A stretch of 64,000 bases of DNA from positions 1-64,000 of the forward strand of contig NZ_BMXP01000004.1 of NCBI RefSeq assembly GCF_014651815.1, given 5' to 3'. A program made the position numbers and the translations under genes. The first letter of the stretch is position 1. Every line of letters starts with the position of its first letter. Below the pieces are notes generated by a model, which saw nothing but the letters and a program-made list of their open reading frames with translations, had not been told where the DNA came from and ran no database searches. Source of the stretch: Alteromonas halophila. Its GTDB lineage: Bacteria; Pseudomonadota; Gammaproteobacteria; Enterobacterales; Alteromonadaceae. Positions 1 to 9,218 of the stretch are shown here, in pieces.

Positions 1-25
1 GAGCCATGATCAAACTCTTCAATTA
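1..25 (-). rRNA. rrs: 16S rRNA gene, extreme 5' end (partial)
   Basis: Read on the minus strand, the first bases give the universal 16S 5' sequence AGAGTTTGATCATGGCTC, preceded by AATTGA as at the mature 5' end of gammaproteobacterial 16S rRNA. Only about 25 bases of the gene are inside the window; the rest lies beyond the left edge. The mature end near position 25 is placed by analogy with E. coli and could be off by a few bases. Confidence 0.95.
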
Positions 26-325
26 AATATATCGAAAAACTTTTATGAATCGTCGGTTGACACTCTTAACGAGTGCCCACACAGATTGTCTTGTCTAAAT
101 TTTTAAAGAACATTTTGACAACCGGCATTGCCGATTGGCACGCTCTTGAGCATTTCTGCTCTTAAGCAATTCGCTAAAGGCCTTTTGTTTCGCTGCCTGA
201 AGCGGGATACGTATGATACGTCGCACCCAAATTTTGTCAACCATTATTTTATGTTTTCTGCATAAATTTTGTGGCTGAAACTTCACTGGCTCACTCTCTT
301 ATCGAGTGTGTCCCGTTGAAGAAGC
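26..325 (-). other. rRNA operon leader with boxA antitermination site
   Basis: This is the transcribed leader between the rrn promoter (330-357) and the 16S gene. On the minus strand, positions 97-112 read TGTTCTTTAAAAATTT, a boxA-like element of the kind bound by NusB/NusE to make rRNA transcription resistant to termination. Just downstream of boxA is a short GCACTC...GAGTGC pairing (around 62-79), likely part of the 16S processing stem. I see no coding potential; the short open frames here have no support. Confidence 0.8.
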
Positions 326-329
326 GCGC

Positions 330-357
330 ATTCTACGCATAATTTTCTGACCGTCAA
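330..357 (-). promoter_or_regulatory. rrn P1-type sigma-70 promoter
   Basis: On the minus strand the -35 is TTGACG (352-357), the spacer is 16 bp and the -10 is TAGAAT (330-335), followed by a GC-rich discriminator (GCGCGC). A GC-rich discriminator and 16-bp spacer are typical of growth-rate and ppGpp-regulated rRNA P1 promoters. It drives the rRNA operon to the left. Confidence 0.85.
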
Positions 358-377
358 CACCCTTTTCCCAGAAACAT

Positions 378-407
378 AAAAAAAGCGACCTGAACGGTCG
401 CTTTTTA
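378..407 (-). terminator. Rho-independent terminator of pssA
   Basis: GCGACC (385-390) pairs with GGTCGC (396-401) around a 5-base loop, with A and T runs on both sides, so it could work in both directions. It sits just downstream of the pssA stop codon and insulates pssA from the rrn promoter 20 bp further on. Confidence 0.88.
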
Positions 408-433
408 AACAGATCCGGTTAAAACCGTGGGTG

Positions 434-1258
434 TTACTTATTTTCAGCTGAGTCAGTGGTATTTTTTTTCTCTTCCGCGTCCTCAGGTTTTGCATCCTGC
501 TGCTCGAAATCGGCGTCTTCTTCGTGATCACCGACTACATCATTCAGCGTTACTTTATCTACGGTACGGAAAGTATTGATGGGGCCGGCCAGCGCATAAA
601 GTGCGAAAACAATGAAAAGAACGAGTGCAGGCTCAGTGGCAACGACGATAAATGCCATAAGTACAACTAACAGGCCGACAAACGGTACCTTGCCGTGCCA
701 GTCTACTTCTTTAAATGAGTTGTACTTAAAGTTACTCACCATCAGTAAACCCGCAATGCTGGTCACCAGTGCCACAATAATGCCGTAGTCATTGCCATTA
801 ATGTCGTATTCAACACCAACCCATACCAGTCCGGCTGTTACTGCTGCAGACGCGGGGCTTGCCAACCCCTGAAAGAAGCGTTTGTCAGCGATACCGACCT
901 GCGTATTAAACCGCGCCAGACGCAATGCAGCGCCAGCCACATAGATAAAGGCTGCTAACCAGCCAAGTTTACCCAGCTCGCTCAGCCCCCAGTTGTAAGC
1001 AACCAGCGCTGGGGCTACGCCGAATGAAACCATGTCAGCCATGGAATCGAATTCAGCGCCAAAGTCGCTTTGAGTATTTGTCATTCGCGCCACACGCCCA
1101 TCCAGGCCATCAAAAATCATCGCGACAAATACAGCAACTGCAGCTGCCTCAAACCGCCCGTTCATAGACGAAACCACAGCAAAAAAACCTGAGAACAGGC
1201 CTGCCGTTGTGAGCAGATTGGGCAGAAGGTAAATACCTTTTCTTTTATGTTCAGACAT
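434..1258 (-). CDS. pssA: CDP-diacylglycerol--serine O-phosphatidyltransferase
   Basis: Inner-membrane enzyme that joins CDP-diacylglycerol and serine to make phosphatidylserine, the precursor of phosphatidylethanolamine. The CDP-alcohol phosphotransferase signature is intact: DGLDGRVAR followed by G, D and D at the expected spacing. Several hydrophobic segments follow, and the C-terminal ~40 residues are a very acidic, low-complexity tail. I start at ATG 1258 (274 aa) because AGAGG lies just upstream; the longer frame begins with TTG at 1291 and has no clear ribosome site. This is the multi-spanning type II (Bacillus-like) enzyme, not the E. coli PLD-like PssA. The gene is monocistronic, with a terminator at 378-407. 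Confidence 0.9.
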   Translation of the reverse strand: MSEHKRKGIYLLPNLLTTAGLFSGFFAVVSSMNGRFEAAAVAVFVAMIFDGLDGRVARMTNTQSDFGAEFDSMADMVSFGVAPALVAYNWGLSELGKLGWLAAFIYVAGAALRLARFNTQVGIADKRFFQGLASPASAAVTAGLVWVGVEYDINGNDYGIIVALVTSIAGLLMVSNFKYNSFKEVDWHGKVPFVGLLVVLMAFIVVATEPALVLFIVFALYALAGPINTFRTVDKVTLNDVVGDHEEDADFEQQDAKPEDAEEKKNTTDSAENK

Positions 1259-1505
1259 AGAGCCTCTGTAAACTACTTCATTCTCTGGCAATTATTCCAC
1301 AAATAACACGTGTCTCATAGTCGTGGGCATCCATCACTCTCTCCCACTGGATGCGAGCACTTTATAACCAGGTATCAATAACAATACTCAACGTGTACGC
1401 CAACTCATATATTCTGACGAAGCCATGTTGAAAAAAATACCCGAAATTATCTGATGGATCCTGATGAGACATCCTATGCCGGGTAGGGAAAAAAGGATCG
1501 ATACA

Positions 1506-2369
1506 ATGACACTGTTAACGTTTAGACGTGTAGCCACCGTATTACTATTGAGCGGCGCCGCAGCCAATGCAAATGCGTCTTGGAACCATTACAAACACTG
1601 TGGTGATGATGGCGGTGAGGACAGCAGCTGTCAGTCAGCGCTTGCCGAGGCCACTTATGATCTGATTGACAATACAATCACCAGCAACAGCAGTGATCTT
1701 AATCTTAATGGGATGTCTGTAGACGTTTCCGCCTGGTCTGACACCGCTGGTTACAACGATGACATTGTTACCCAGGCACATTTAAACAGAATTAGCAGTA
1801 AATGGGGATATGGTGTACTTAATAATGATTGGGAATACGACCATAATATCCCTGACCACGCCATTGATAACGTTAACCAGTATTACTATAACGTAAAGGA
1901 TTTTGACTTTGTTCTGTTTTCGTTTAGTGAGGCCACAACCCTTACTAATGCGAACTTTACGTATACCTATAATTCACGTGACACACAGGTGTCAGTGGCC
2001 GCTCTTGATAGCCTGGATGGGCTGATGTCGGGTTCTCAGCGATGGGATGAAATAGTGGCCGGTGCATTATCTGCGGGCTCTTTTGATGTAGAAAACTGTG
2101 ACACCGGCTATCAGGCAAGTTTCGATTTAGGCTCACAAGCGCAATACTGGCTCGTTGGAGCTTATAATACAGTGTTTGGTGACATTGGTGGCAGAATGTA
2201 TAACGATGCATTCAAACTTGCTTCCGTTGGATTTAAAGCCGGAAATAACGGAGACTCTTCTCCCTCTGCACAAGTAAGTGAGCCAGCGACACTGGGCTTA
2301 CTATTGGCTGGTGGGCTGCTGGCAGGCTGGCGAAAAAAACAAGGTGAAAAAACTCACCAGAAAAAGTAA
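1506..2369 (+). CDS. Exosortase-dependent (PEP-CTERM-like) surface protein, copy A
   Basis: 287 aa. A signal peptide (residues 1-24, ending ANANA) is followed by a secreted domain with paired cysteines. The last ~25 residues form a PEP-CTERM sorting signal: SEPAT, a hydrophobic stretch, then WRKKQ. Exosortases cleave such tails and route proteins to the cell surface or polysaccharide matrix. The body shares long blocks with the next gene (DFDFVLFSFSEA, QVSVAAL, YWLVGAYN, NDAFKLA), so the two are tandem paralogues. It resembles the exosortase-dependent surface protein family XDP1 as I remember it. ATG 1506 is preferred over ATG 1464 because AAGGA precedes it and the signal peptide starts there. 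The function of the mature domain is unknown. No exosortase gene is in this window. Confidence 0.75.
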   Translation: MTLLTFRRVATVLLLSGAAANANASWNHYKHCGDDGGEDSSCQSALAEATYDLIDNTITSNSSDLNLNGMSVDVSAWSDTAGYNDDIVTQAHLNRISSKWGYGVLNNDWEYDHNIPDHAIDNVNQYYYNVKDFDFVLFSFSEATTLTNANFTYTYNSRDTQVSVAALDSLDGLMSGSQRWDEIVAGALSAGSFDVENCDTGYQASFDLGSQAQYWLVGAYNTVFGDIGGRMYNDAFKLASVGFKAGNNGDSSPSAQVSEPATLGLLLAGGLLAGWRKKQGEKTHQKK

Positions 2370-2372
2370 ACC

Positions 2373-2414
2373 AAATAACGGACATGCAAGTAGGAAAACA
2401 TGTCCGTTATTTTT
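2373..2414 (+). terminator. Rho-independent terminator after PEP-CTERM copy A
   Basis: A 14-bp perfect stem, AAATAACGGACATG (2373-2386) with CATGTCCGTTATTT (2399-2412), and a 12-base loop ends in a T run. It starts three bases after the stop codon and separates the two paralogues, which fits with the second having its own promoter. Confidence 0.88.
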
Positions 2415-2478
2415 ACAATTTAACGAACCGCTTTGTCTACTTCCACACTATATTTTTGAAATATATAACAAATAAAAA

Positions 2479-2495
2479 CTGGCCCCAATATTGCA
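2479..2495 (+). promoter_or_regulatory. Sigma-54 promoter of PEP-CTERM copy B
   Basis: CTGGCCCCAATATTGCA matches the RpoN consensus YTGGCACGRNNNTTGCW at all but two fixed positions. The invariant GG (2481-2482) and GC (2493-2494) are exactly 10 bp apart. Transcription would start near 2506, about 40 bases before the ATG at 2549. Many exosortase systems carry a sigma-54-type two-component pair (PrsK/PrsR), so this promoter fits the gene it serves. Confidence 0.75.
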
Positions 2496-2548
2496 GTAAC
2501 ACTGGAAATGGTGATCTTACATCATTATCTACTATCAGAGTGTAACTT

Positions 2549-3469
2549 ATGAATTACAAAAAGCCAGTCACAATTCTCGCTCTTTTTGCAGGGCTCGTGG
2601 TGTTTTCTTCGTCGTCGATGGCCACCTGGGGTGGCGGATACCGGCACTGCGGTGGTTCGTCTAACAATACGCCGAGCTATCCAAGTGAGTGTGATTCGCC
2701 TCTGGGCGACAATACCTACAACCTTATTCATGATGGCGTAACGTCAGGGACTGATTCTTCGGTGAATAACGCTGTAAACGTCAGTGGCGTGGACGTTGTT
2801 GTTTCCTCCTGGTCTGATACAGAATCTAGTTCAAGCCAGTACAATACGGATGATATTGTGGTTTCCGCTGATCAGTACGAAATTTTTGACGGCAACAATC
2901 AGTCTTATGGTTACGGCATACTGAATGAAGACGGTGAAAAAACCTGGCATAACCCAGATCATGCGATTGACAACAACTATTACGAAAACGGTAACAGCCA
3001 ATTTAAGAAGGAATACTATGCTGACTTCGACTTCGTACTGTTTTCTTTCAGTGAAGCGGTAACATTAACGGGTGCGAACTTCGGTTGGGCGCAAACTAAA
3101 TCAAATTCGCAGGTATCTGTTGCTGCGTTGAGTGATATTTCACTTCTCAGTTCGGGTAGCGGAACCTGGGCTTCAATAGCTGGCGGTGCGCTGGCAAAAA
3201 ATTCTTTTGATATTGAAGAATGTGAGACAGGGTATATCTCACCGTTTGATTTTACACAGTCAGCAAAATACTGGCTGGTTGGCGCATACAACGTTGCTTT
3301 CGGTGATATCACTGGTGGCCAGACATTTAACGATGCCTTCAAGCTGGCAGCGGTTGGTTTCAATAAAGGCTCACCGAATACGCCATCTCAGGTAAGCGCA
3401 CCAGGTACCATTGGATTGTTTTTACTTAGCGGCCTGGCGATTGGCATGAGACGAGTACGCCGCACTTAA
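2549..3469 (+). CDS. Exosortase-dependent (PEP-CTERM-like) surface protein, copy B
   Basis: 306 aa. The signal peptide runs to SSSMA (about residue 25), and a ~250-residue secreted domain follows. The C-terminal sorting signal is degenerate: SAPGT replaces the PEP triplet, then comes a hydrophobic segment and a basic end, MRRVRRT. It is clearly homologous to the upstream gene through the central and C-terminal blocks (DFDFVLFSFSEA, YWLVGAYN, NDAFKLA), but has a longer Ser/Gly/Asn-rich N-terminal third. It is preceded by a sigma-54 promoter (2479-2495) and followed by a terminator (3504-3528). The next gene is PrsT, a marker of exosortase systems. The role of the mature protein is unknown. Confidence 0.75.
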   Translation: MNYKKPVTILALFAGLVVFSSSSMATWGGGYRHCGGSSNNTPSYPSECDSPLGDNTYNLIHDGVTSGTDSSVNNAVNVSGVDVVVSSWSDTESSSSQYNTDDIVVSADQYEIFDGNNQSYGYGILNEDGEKTWHNPDHAIDNNYYENGNSQFKKEYYADFDFVLFSFSEAVTLTGANFGWAQTKSNSQVSVAALSDISLLSSGSGTWASIAGGALAKNSFDIEECETGYISPFDFTQSAKYWLVGAYNVAFGDITGGQTFNDAFKLAAVGFNKGSPNTPSQVSAPGTIGLFLLSGLAIGMRRVRRT

Positions 3470-3503
3470 GAGTTTAATATTGCGGCAAAAAGACGTATCT
3501 TTT

Positions 3504-3528
3504 AAAGGTGGCGAAAGCCACCTTTTTT
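3504..3528 (+). terminator. Rho-independent terminator after PEP-CTERM copy B
   Basis: AAAGGTGGC (3504-3512), a GAAA tetraloop and GCCACCTTT (3517-3525) end in a T run. It overlaps a GTG at 3508 that would be the longest possible start of prsT, which argues that prsT begins further downstream. Confidence 0.88.
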
Positions 3529-3552
3529 ATTGGCTATCTCAGTGGACGTATT

Positions 3553-6363
3553 ATGAAATGTGTATCATCCGGCGCAAGTCGCGGCAGGCTTTTGTCTTGT
3601 GCATTCGCACTGGCACTGCCCTTCAACGTATTCGCTACAGCATCTGAAGACTATGAAAAAGCGTTAGATGCGTTTAATTCGAAGCAGTATGAAGAGGCAT
3701 ATATTCATCTGCAGAATACGTTAAAGGAGGCACCCGAGAACCTTGGCGCTAAGATCCTTATGGGTAAGATCCTGCTGATAAACGGCTATTTAACGGCAGC
3801 GGAGCTGGAGTTCACTGAGGCACTGGAGTTGGGAGCTGACATCAACCTGGTTGCGGAAGCGCTAGGTAATACGTGGCTGTTCATGAACAAGTATGAAGAT
3901 ATTATTGCATACTCTAAGACCGGGCAGCTCACTGGAAAAGCACAACGTGACTGGCTTGAAATCAAGGCAACCGCCTGTATTCGTACCGAAGATTTTATGT
4001 GTGCTGAGCGGACTTACGAAAAACTGCGCACTCTCGCTCCTGATTCAGTTGCAGCCTTAAACGGCCTTGCGTCTATTGCTATTCAGCGAAAAGAGTTAAA
4101 TAAGGCTGAGCAGTTGCTGAGCACCGCAATGCAGCAAGATGACAAAAATGCCGTTACCTGGCGCCTGAGCGGACAGTTGGCATACGCTCATGGAGACAGT
4201 AATAAAGCCATCGAGCACTTACAAACTGCACTGAGTTTTAACAATCAGGATCCCGTCGTACTTCGCAACCTTGTTGATTTGTATCTCCAGGCAAACGACT
4301 ATGATCGTGCTAAGTCTTTCGTAGACCAGGCAATTGAAACAACGCCAAACGACCCGCTAGCAATTTTGTTAAACAGCTGGTTACAAAGTCGAAATTCTGA
4401 TGAAGTCATAGACAACGCCGAATTGCAGCGTCTGAATCAGTTTTTAGCAGAACTTTCACCGGAGATGATCGCATCTCAGCCAATGCTACTGTACATCAGC
4501 GGTCTGACAAATTTCTTTAATAAAAACCTGGAGAAAGCCACTAAAGACTTCTCAGCCTACTTGCAGCAACAGCCGGATGACCTGCAGGCAGTATTGTTAC
4601 TTGCGCAGACCTACATGCTGACCGGACAAGACAAACCGGCACTTACCTTACTGGAAAAGCACTATGACGCCTTGCTGGACGATCTTGATGCTGCACTGAT
4701 GCTGGGTGACTTACTTATTAGACAAAATCGGGCATTCAAAGCTCAGACACTGGCAAACGACCTGCAGCAACGCTATCCCGAGTCCGGTCAATTGCAACTG
4801 TTTAATATTAAACTGATGGCTGCCAGGGGCAAGCAACAGCAAGCATTAGATATTCTGGATCAAAATTTTGATAGTAATCAGGACAACCCAGGGTTTATTT
4901 TCACCTATGCCATACTAAAGCTGCAAAGTGGCGACGTTGATGATGCAATAAAGGGCGCCAACCTGCTCATCGACATGTTTCCTGAAAAAGTCAGTGTTTA
5001 TAATCTCAAAGCCGGCATATTGATTCGTCAAAACAAACTCAGTGAAGCAAAAGCACTGATCCAACAAGCCCTGAAGATTGACCCGACTTTCTTCCCTGCA
5101 AAATTTAATCTTGCCGCAACCCAAAGTCGATTAGGAAACATTGAGGCCTCAGACTTGCTGGTTGAAGAACTACTGACGCTCTCACCCAAGCATATGGAAT
5201 CGATGATGCTTAAAGCATTCAATCTGAGCAAGCGTGGCCAGACTGAAGACGCAAAATCGGTCTATCAGGAGGTACTGACGCTCTATCCGGACGCAGCCAT
5301 GGCGCGCGAAAAACTGGCATCATTGTACGTGAGCGAAGGTGATCTTGATGCCGCTACCTATCAGATTGACCGTTTACTAAAAGACGACTTTGATAACCCT
5401 GAATACCTGCTTATGAAAGCAGATTTTCTGCTACGTCAGAACAAAAGTGCTGACGCACAGAAAACCCTCGGTATCGCTTATAATTTTGTCCAGGACGATG
5501 CGGCACGACTGGTTCAATACAGTGCACTGGCGTTGCGCATGGACAATACGAAGAGCGCACTTGAAGCGCTGCAACGCGCCAAAGCGTTGAGGCCCGATGA
5601 TCTCCTGCTGACTTTGCAACTGGCCAAGGTACTTATCATCAGCGGCAATACCGAAAACGCAGAGGAGATACTCGCTGAACTTAAAAACCAAGGCACTGAC
5701 GATCCAAACCTTTGGCTTACACAAGGGTTATTACGCGCGGCTCAGGGTAAAGACAAGCTTGCAGTAGAAAATTATCAGCGTGCGCTAAAACTTGACCCAA
5801 ACTTCTCCAAGCCACTGGTTGAGCTTTACAACTACGCGCTCAGGGAGCGCTTCGTTGATGAGTTTCTGGCGTTTGCCCGTGATATCACTCAGACACAGCC
5901 AAATAACCTGTTTGCCCGAAGTCTGCTTGCGCAGTACCTCTTTTTTATTCGTGAATTTGATGAATCCTCGGCGTTATATCAGGCACTTCTTAACGAAGAC
6001 AGTATTGTGAACAAGGCGGAAATCCTGACGCGACTGGCATTGATGAGCATGGAAAATGACCTGAATACGGCCGCAAAGTATGCCAAAGAAGCATTTGCAC
6101 TGGCGCCCAATGACGCCAGCGTACTGGATGCGTATGGCTGGATCCTGGCTCAGCAAGGCGAACTTGAGCAGGGCTTGAGCAGATTGCGTGAAGCCTATGC
6201 CCGCGATGCGAATAATCCTAATGTGCGCTACCACCTGGGCTACACACTGGCTAAACTGGGCCGTACAGATGAAGCCAGACAGGAACTGGAGTTTGCGGTA
6301 TCCGTACGTCGGCCATTTTTCAGGCGTCCGCAGGCTAAGGCGTTGCTGGACTCGCTGAATTAA
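3553..6363 (+). CDS. prsT: PEP-CTERM system TPR-repeat protein PrsT
   Basis: 936 aa. A signal peptide (ending FNVFATA, about residue 29) is followed by tandem tetratricopeptide repeats along almost the whole length (recurring A..Y..AL...P and G....A motifs). The last repeats are well conserved (DAYGWILAQQGELEQGL, YHLGYTLAKLGR). This length and layout match the PrsT family (about 900 aa) that accompanies exosortase A loci, where it is thought to act as a periplasmic scaffold for exopolysaccharide or protein sorting. ATG 3553 is chosen because the upstream GTG 3508 lies in a terminator and would not give a signal peptide at the N-terminus. The family assignment is confident; its exact role is not known even in the family. 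Confidence 0.85.
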   Translation: MKCVSSGASRGRLLSCAFALALPFNVFATASEDYEKALDAFNSKQYEEAYIHLQNTLKEAPENLGAKILMGKILLINGYLTAAELEFTEALELGADINLVAEALGNTWLFMNKYEDIIAYSKTGQLTGKAQRDWLEIKATACIRTEDFMCAERTYEKLRTLAPDSVAALNGLASIAIQRKELNKAEQLLSTAMQQDDKNAVTWRLSGQLAYAHGDSNKAIEHLQTALSFNNQDPVVLRNLVDLYLQANDYDRAKSFVDQAIETTPNDPLAILLNSWLQSRNSDEVIDNAELQRLNQFLAELSPEMIASQPMLLYISGLTNFFNKNLEKATKDFSAYLQQQPDDLQAVLLLAQTYMLTGQDKPALTLLEKHYDALLDDLDAALMLGDLLIRQNRAFKAQTLANDLQQRYPESGQLQLFNIKLMAARGKQQQALDILDQNFDSNQDNPGFIFTYAILKLQSGDVDDAIKGANLLIDMFPEKVSVYNLKAGILIRQNKLSEAKALIQQALKIDPTFFPAKFNLAATQSRLGNIEASDLLVEELLTLSPKHMESMMLKAFNLSKRGQTEDAKSVYQEVLTLYPDAAMAREKLASLYVSEGDLDAATYQIDRLLKDDFDNPEYLLMKADFLLRQNKSADAQKTLGIAYNFVQDDAARLVQYSALALRMDNTKSALEALQRAKALRPDDLLLTLQLAKVLIISGNTENAEEILAELKNQGTDDPNLWLTQGLLRAAQGKDKLAVENYQRALKLDPNFSKPLVELYNYALRERFVDEFLAFARDITQTQPNNLFARSLLAQYLFFIREFDESSALYQALLNEDSIVNKAEILTRLALMSMENDLNTAAKYAKEAFALAPNDASVLDAYGWILAQQGELEQGLSRLREAYARDANNPNVRYHLGYTLAKLGRTDEARQELEFAVSVRRPFFRRPQAKALLDSLN

Positions 6364-6380
6364 ATATCATTGCGTGTACA

Positions 6381-6403
6381 AAAAAGCCCCTTTCGGGGCT
6401 TTT
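6381..6403. terminator. Bidirectional terminator between prsT and clpB
   Basis: AAAAGCCCC (6382-6390) pairs with GGGGCTTTT (6395-6403) around a TTTC loop. A and T runs on either side let it serve both converging genes. Confidence 0.88.
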
Positions 6404-6409
6404 GTCATT

Positions 6410-8980
6410 TTACACAATCGTCAGATTATCGCCGTCTACGTCTACCCGTATGGTCGACTCTGGCACAATGTCGCCAGATAACAACCGCTGGGCCAGCGGG
6501 TTTTCAATCTGAACCTGGATGGCACGCTTAAGCGGGCGGGCGCCAAACACAGGGTCAAAACCGGCTTCAGCAAGTTTATCCAGCGCCCCGCCTGATAATT
6601 CAAGCTTATAGCCCTTCTCCGTCAAACGCCCACGTAATGACGCCAGCTGAATTTTGGCAATGGATTTGATTTGCTCTTTACCAAGCGGATGGAACACAAC
6701 AATGTCATCGACCCGGTTGATAAATTCAGGCCGGAAGTGCTGACCGACGACATCCATCACCATGGCTTTCATTTCTTCGTACTGACTTTCCCGGTGCTTA
6801 TCCTGGATGACATCGGAGCCAAGGTTCGAGGTCATAATCACCACCGAGTTTTTAAAGTCAACGGTGCGGCCCTGCCCGTCGGTCAGACGGCCATCATCAA
6901 GGACCTGAAGCAATATATTAAACACATCTGGATGGGCTTTTTCGACCTCATCCAGCAGGATCACTGAATAAGGCTTACGCCGGACGGCTTCTGTCAGATA
7001 GCCACCTTCCTCATAGCCGACATAGCCTGGCGGCGCACCAACCAGACGCGCCACCGAATGCTTTTCCATAAACTCTGACATATCGATACGGATCATGGCG
7101 TCTTCGGTGTCGAACATAAACCCGGCTAGCGCTTTACACAGTTCCGTTTTACCTACTCCTGTAGGTCCCAGAAACAGAAACGAGCCAATCGGCCGGTTGG
7201 GATCGGACAGGCCAGCCCGGGAGCGGCGAATTGCGTTAGCTACGGACGTCACCGCTTCATCCTGACCGACAACTCGCTTGTGCAAAACGTCTTCCATTCT
7301 CAGCAGTTTTTCACGTTCACCTTCCAGCATTTTTGAAACCGGGATCCCTGTCCACCGCGACAATACATCTGCGATTTCGGTATCTGTTACCTTATTCTTC
7401 AGCAACTGTGTTTCGCGGGTTTCACTCTCAGCGGCTCTCTCGAGCCTGGATTCCAGCTCCGGGATGCGTCCATACTGTAACTCAGACATGCGATTTAAGT
7501 CGGATGCCCGCCGAGCGATTTCAAGATCCAGCTTGGCCTGCTCAAGTTCAGACTTAATTGATTGCGTGCCCTGCATGGCTTCTTTTTCGTCCTGCCAGAC
7601 TTTTTCTAACTCAGCATACTTATTCTCAGCCTGCTCACGCTCAAGTTCGATGATCTCAAGACGTTTATGACTGGCTTCGTCGGTTTCTTTCGCCAGTGCC
7701 TGTTCTTCCAGTTTCAACTGAATGATACGACGTTCAAGTTTATCCATCTCCTCCGGCTTTGAATCAATTTGCAAGCGAATACTGGACGCCGCTTCATCGA
7801 TCAGATCAATGGCTTTATCCGGCAGTTGCCGGTCACTGATATACCGGTGTGATAAGGTGGCGGCAGCAACGATCGCCGGATCGGTAATATCCACCGAATG
7901 GTGTAATTCGTATCGCTCTTTAAGACCACGTAAAATCGCAATGGTATCCTCTACACTTGGCTCATCAACCAGTACTTTCTGGAAGCGCCGCTCCAGTGCC
8001 GCATCTTTCTCAATATACTGACGGTACTCGTCGAGCGTTGTCGCACCCACGCAGTGCAACTCTCCGCGAGCCAGTGCTGGTTTAAGCATGTTGCCCGCAT
8101 CCATAGCTCCGTCGGTTTTGCCAGCGCCCACCATAGTGTGGAGTTCGTCAATGAAAAGAATCACCCGGCCTTCTTCTTTAGCCAGCTCGTTAAGCACAGC
8201 TTTGAGACGCTCTTCGAATTCTCCCCGGTACTTAGCGCCTGCAACCAGTGCCCCCATATCGAGCGACAGTACCCGTTTATCTTTCAGCCCTTCAGGCACT
8301 TCACCGTTGATGATCCGCTGCGCGAGCCCTTCAACAATAGCGGTTTTACCCACGCCCGGTTCACCGATAAGCACCGGATTGTTTTTGGTACGGCGTTGCA
8401 GTACCTGCACGGTGCGCCGAATTTCATCGTCACGACCAATAACCGGGTCAAGTTTGCCCTGCTCAGCCCGCTCGGTCAGATCGGTCGTGTATTTTTCAAG
8501 GGCCTGACGCACATCTTCGGCATTCGGGTCTGTGACCTTCTGACCGCCACGCATGGTATCGATGGCGTTTTCGATTTTTTCTTTGGTAATGTTCAGCTCA
8601 CGCAGAATTTTTCCCAGACGCCCCTTGTCTTCAAGCGCTGCAATGAGGAAAATTTCTGAGGTGATGTAGTCATCTTTTCGTTGCTGTGCAATTTTGTCGC
8701 ATAGATTAAGGAGGATGCCGCTGTCTTTACTTAGCTGGACATCACCACCAATGCCTTCAACCCGAGGCAGATGGTCAACCGCCTCACCCAGTGCTGAGCG
8801 AAGTGCGTTGACATTGATACTTGCCTGATCCAGGACCGGTCTGACCGAGCCCCCCTGCTGATTTAGCAACGCCGTCATCAGGTGAACCGGTTCGATATAC
8901 TGATGGTCGCGCCCTAAAGCCAGTGATTGCGCGTCTGAAATAGCGAGCTGAAACTTGCTGGTAAATCTGTCTAATCGCAT
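6410..8980 (-). CDS. clpB: ATP-dependent disaggregase ClpB
   Basis: 856 aa, the usual ClpB length (E. coli 857). This cytosolic Hsp100 ring threads aggregated proteins and hands them to DnaK. In order: N-domain (to ~145), AAA1 with Walker A GEPGVGKT and Walker B, a coiled-coil middle domain (~400-530), and AAA2 with GPTGVGKT and GYVGYEEGG pore loop. No ClpP-binding loop is expected in ClpB. ATG 8980 (MRLDRFTSK) matches family N-termini and has GGGAG upstream; the longer frame to 9040 does not. The gene is probably monocistronic, with a heat-shock-like promoter at 9015-9041. Confidence 0.96.
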   Translation of the reverse strand: MRLDRFTSKFQLAISDAQSLALGRDHQYIEPVHLMTALLNQQGGSVRPVLDQASINVNALRSALGEAVDHLPRVEGIGGDVQLSKDSGILLNLCDKIAQQRKDDYITSEIFLIAALEDKGRLGKILRELNITKEKIENAIDTMRGGQKVTDPNAEDVRQALEKYTTDLTERAEQGKLDPVIGRDDEIRRTVQVLQRRTKNNPVLIGEPGVGKTAIVEGLAQRIINGEVPEGLKDKRVLSLDMGALVAGAKYRGEFEERLKAVLNELAKEEGRVILFIDELHTMVGAGKTDGAMDAGNMLKPALARGELHCVGATTLDEYRQYIEKDAALERRFQKVLVDEPSVEDTIAILRGLKERYELHHSVDITDPAIVAAATLSHRYISDRQLPDKAIDLIDEAASSIRLQIDSKPEEMDKLERRIIQLKLEEQALAKETDEASHKRLEIIELEREQAENKYAELEKVWQDEKEAMQGTQSIKSELEQAKLDLEIARRASDLNRMSELQYGRIPELESRLERAAESETRETQLLKNKVTDTEIADVLSRWTGIPVSKMLEGEREKLLRMEDVLHKRVVGQDEAVTSVANAIRRSRAGLSDPNRPIGSFLFLGPTGVGKTELCKALAGFMFDTEDAMIRIDMSEFMEKHSVARLVGAPPGYVGYEEGGYLTEAVRRKPYSVILLDEVEKAHPDVFNILLQVLDDGRLTDGQGRTVDFKNSVVIMTSNLGSDVIQDKHRESQYEEMKAMVMDVVGQHFRPEFINRVDDIVVFHPLGKEQIKSIAKIQLASLRGRLTEKGYKLELSGGALDKLAEAGFDPVFGARPLKRAIQVQIENPLAQRLLSGDIVPESTIRVDVDGDNLTIV

Positions 8981-9014
8981 GACATAAGTCTCCCAAAATA
9001 TCCTTGCATAATTT

Positions 9015-9041
9015 ATGGGTACTGCTGAAGATGGATTCAAG
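9015..9041 (-). promoter_or_regulatory. Sigma-32 (heat-shock) promoter of clpB
   Basis: On the minus strand CTTGAA (9036-9041) is followed after 15 bp by ACCCATAA (-10 centred on 9015-9020). The RpoH consensus is CTTGAA, 13-15 bp, CCCCATNT. The start site would fall about 25-30 bases before the clpB ATG. This fits the known heat-shock control of clpB. Confidence 0.65.
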
Positions 9042-9218
9042 CACTATGGTGGTAAATCACCTGTCGGTTTGACCTGGCGCAATGTTTGTCGGCCTGATCC
9101 AGTTCGTTGATTGACTTAACCCGTCAGTGATATCAGTCGCAAGGGCGCGGTTTGCCGGGCCCAGAACGCCCTGTTTGTTAGCAAGGAGTTCTACCCCGGA
9201 CTCTGGCTTCTGGCCTGG

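Noticed and set aside
8054..8659. A 201-codon frame antisense to clpB
   Set aside because: Shadow of the AAA1 region of clpB, with no domain and no promoter.
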